Below are positions 5,825-7,147 of a stretch of 7,147 nucleotides of DNA, in pieces. The number at the start of each line of letters is the position of its first letter. Positions within the stretch are counted from its first letter, which is position 1. The notes under the pieces are model-generated. The model did not search any database and had not been told where the DNA came from. It saw nothing but the letters and a program-made list of their open reading frames with translations. Both the position numbers and the translations under genes were made by a program. The stretch comes from Candidatus Wallbacteria bacterium (GTDB lineage: Bacteria; Muiribacteriota; JAQTZZ01), in assembly GCA_028711905.1 (NCBI GenBank), contig JAQTRI010000178.1, positions 1-7,147 on the forward strand, written 5' to 3'.

Positions 5825-7072
5825 ATGAAAGCATCAACACTAGCTTTATCCACTTTATGCTGTTTTTTATTCGTTATCTTTACTGTAACGGTTTTTGCCG
5901 ATGAATCTCCATACCGTCTGCTTGATGAACGCCTCGTTTTTGAAGAAGTCAAACATGTCTGCGACATGGAGGGCGGACTGTACAATGTCTCCACTGATGC
6001 AATTCCCCGCGGACTGAATATGGACCTGCTCACCGGAGCGGTAATTCCTGATGATATGGACGAAATCGTTGCCAGAGACCTTGTGACCTTCCCCCCCCTC
6101 AAATCGCGTCTTGCATCCAAATTCGACCTGCGTGAGAAAAACGCTGTATCTCCGATCAAGCACCAGCGCAGTTGCGGAAGCTGCTGGGCTTTCGGCGGAA
6201 TTGCGGCTTTCGAGTCTGCCATTATGCTCAAGGACGGCAAAACACCCGATCTGGCTGAACAGGATCTGGTGAATTACGCCAAGTACGGCACATGCAGCGG
6301 CGGATATCTCAGTTGCGTCAAATACTTTGTCAGTCATGGAGCAGTCCAGGAAAAGGACTGCCCATATCGTGCCTCCAACGGTTCCTGGGAATCCAGCCTT
6401 CCCAAGCCATACAGGGCCGCTGAAGTCGGCTATGTCAAAAACGATGTTGACCAGATCAAGCAGGCCATCATGACCTATGGCGCGATCTCAACTGTTATTG
6501 CCTCAGACAGCCAGGTGTCGCACTATTCAGGCGGTATTTTTAACCATGACAATAACTACAGCACCAATCACATAGTGGCTCTGGTCGGATGGGACGACTC
6601 ACTCGGATCAGGCTGCTGGATTATGAAGAACTCCTGGGGCACCAGCTGGGGCGAGCGGGGGTTCATGTACATCGAATACGGCAAATGCAGCATCGGCAAT
6701 TACAATGCATTTGTCAAATACGATGGCAGCAGTTTCGACCCAGATTCGTCACCCACGCCCAATCCGACTCCCGGTCCCACACCTTCGCCGAACCCCAGTC
6801 CTTCGCCTACACCCTATCCGGTGCCTGACATCCCGGACTATGGCCCTGAGGATCCGCCGTTCCCCTGGAATCCTACTCCTGATCCTACTCCGGCTCCAAC
6901 GCCCAATCCGCAACCCAACCCGAATCCTCCTGCGCCGACTCCCAATCCGGTACCTGATCCTGTCCCAAATCCTGCTCCAAATCCTGCACCTGTTCCGCCC
7001 CCTGCTCCCAATCCGAATCCACTAACCCCGGATCAGATCATTGATTTGATAGAGGATTTGATCAACTTCTAA
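5825..7072 (+). CDS. Secreted papain-like (C1A) cysteine protease with proline-rich tail
   Basis: Predicted exported endopeptidase of MEROPS family C1. The 415 residues start with a signal peptide (hydrophobic 5-24, likely cut after VFA at 25). A pro-region of about 75 residues follows, in which I see no ERFNIN-type inhibitor motif. The papain domain covers about 98-300: KHQRSCGSCWAF holds the oxyanion Gln114 and catalytic Cys120, TNHIVALVGW holds His249, and KNSWGTSWGERGF holds Asn269. CSGG (157-160) matches the conserved Cys-Ser-Gly-Gly block. The catalytic set is complete, so the enzyme should be active. Residues 309-400 form a Pro/Asn/Thr/Asp-rich linker, and the protein ends in a short amphipathic helix (DQIIDLIEDLINF). 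That arrangement suggests surface display or a binding tail rather than simple secretion. It is transcribed alone from its own promoter and ends at a hairpin. Target proteins are unknown. Confidence 0.95.
   Translation: MKASTLALSTLCCFLFVIFTVTVFADESPYRLLDERLVFEEVKHVCDMEGGLYNVSTDAIPRGLNMDLLTGAVIPDDMDEIVARDLVTFPPLKSRLASKFDLREKNAVSPIKHQRSCGSCWAFGGIAAFESAIMLKDGKTPDLAEQDLVNYAKYGTCSGGYLSCVKYFVSHGAVQEKDCPYRASNGSWESSLPKPYRAAEVGYVKNDVDQIKQAIMTYGAISTVIASDSQVSHYSGGIFNHDNNYSTNHIVALVGWDDSLGSGCWIMKNSWGTSWGERGFMYIEYGKCSIGNYNAFVKYDGSSFDPDSSPTPNPTPGPTPSPNPSPSPTPYPVPDIPDYGPEDPPFPWNPTPDPTPAPTPNPQPNPNPPAPTPNPVPDPVPNPAPNPAPVPPPAPNPNPLTPDQIIDLIEDLINF
6749..7021 (+). repeat. Degenerate repeat encoding the proline-rich linker
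   Basis: A C-rich stretch built from imperfect copies of CCCAATCCG-like units encodes runs of Pro-Asn, Pro-Thr, Pro-Ser and Pro-Asp pairs, every second residue being Pro over much of its length. Third codon positions vary, so the repeat is kept at protein level rather than freshly duplicated. Units near 6900-7020 are more regular than those near 6830-6870, which are broken by DIPDYGPEDPPFPW. Confidence 0.8.
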
Positions 7073-7115
7073 GAGGCTCTTATGACTGAGCAAAGCGAAG
7101 GAATTAGAGCCTCTT
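7071..7115 (+). terminator. Perfect 10-base inverted repeat after the protease gene
   Basis: AAGAGGCTCT (7071-7080) and AGAGCCTCTT (7106-7115) are exact reverse complements around a 25-base loop. The left arm begins inside the protease TAA stop. There is no long T run after it, so it may be a terminator, an mRNA 3' stabiliser or part of a dispersed repeat. The loop is purine-rich with TGAGC and GCGAAGG. Confidence 0.55.
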
Positions 7116-7139
7116 GTCCCCGAACGCGGTGAGCGGGAC
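7116..7139 (+). repeat. Second tandem hairpin at the window end
   Basis: GTCCC (7116-7120) pairs with GGGAC (7135-7139) around a 14-base loop. It directly abuts the preceding inverted repeat. Its loop also carries CGAA and TGAGC, like the first loop. The GGGTTTC that follows may begin a further element outside the window. The function is unknown. Confidence 0.45.
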
Positions 7140-7147
7140 CGGGTTTC

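Noticed and set aside
5812..6337. Antisense open frames of 142 and 156 codons opposite the protease gene
   Set aside because: They have no recognisable motif or ribosome site and mirror a well-supported protease coding region.

Overview
The window looks like a piece of a bacterial chromosome of roughly balanced base composition. Two perfect TATAAT boxes with TTGNCA-type -35 boxes, Shine-Dalgarno sites at two other genes, tightly packed operons and a Sec-type signal peptide all point to bacteria. The gene mix is RtcB with archease, a radical SAM protein with a variant cysteine motif, and an exported papain-like protease with a long proline-rich tail. This would suit an uncultured or deep-branching anaerobe, but I cannot name the lineage from this sequence.

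Left part (1-2967, all minus strand): a four-gene operon read right to left. Its genes are an exported protein with a glutamine-amidotransferase/ThuA-like fold, a small FMN nitroreductase, archease, and the RNA ligase RtcB, which runs off the window at base 1. Two junctions are 4-base ATGA overlaps and the third is a 17-base gap, so co-transcription and translational coupling are likely. Archease and RtcB form an RNA repair or splicing ligation module. The link to the two upstream genes is not explained by known biology.

Middle (2968-3913): a 55-base gap holds two divergent promoters whose -35 boxes are built on the same near-palindrome. In both, the predicted +1 falls on the A of an ATG, so the exported-protein operon and the divergent radical SAM gene both appear to give leaderless mRNAs.

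Right part (3907-7147): a minus-strand acyl-CoA synthetase-type AMP-forming ligase converges on the radical SAM gene with a 7-base tail-to-tail overlap. It is divergent from a plus-strand secreted C1A (papain-like) cysteine protease. Both of these genes have ordinary leaders with Shine-Dalgarno sites. After the protease stop codon come two tandem hairpins with unusual purine-rich loops, cut off by the window end.

No RNA genes, CRISPR arrays, insertion sequences or phage genes were seen. The best leads are the paired leaderless divergent promoters, the operon joining an exported protein and a nitroreductase to archease-RtcB, the protease tail, and the 3' hairpin pair.
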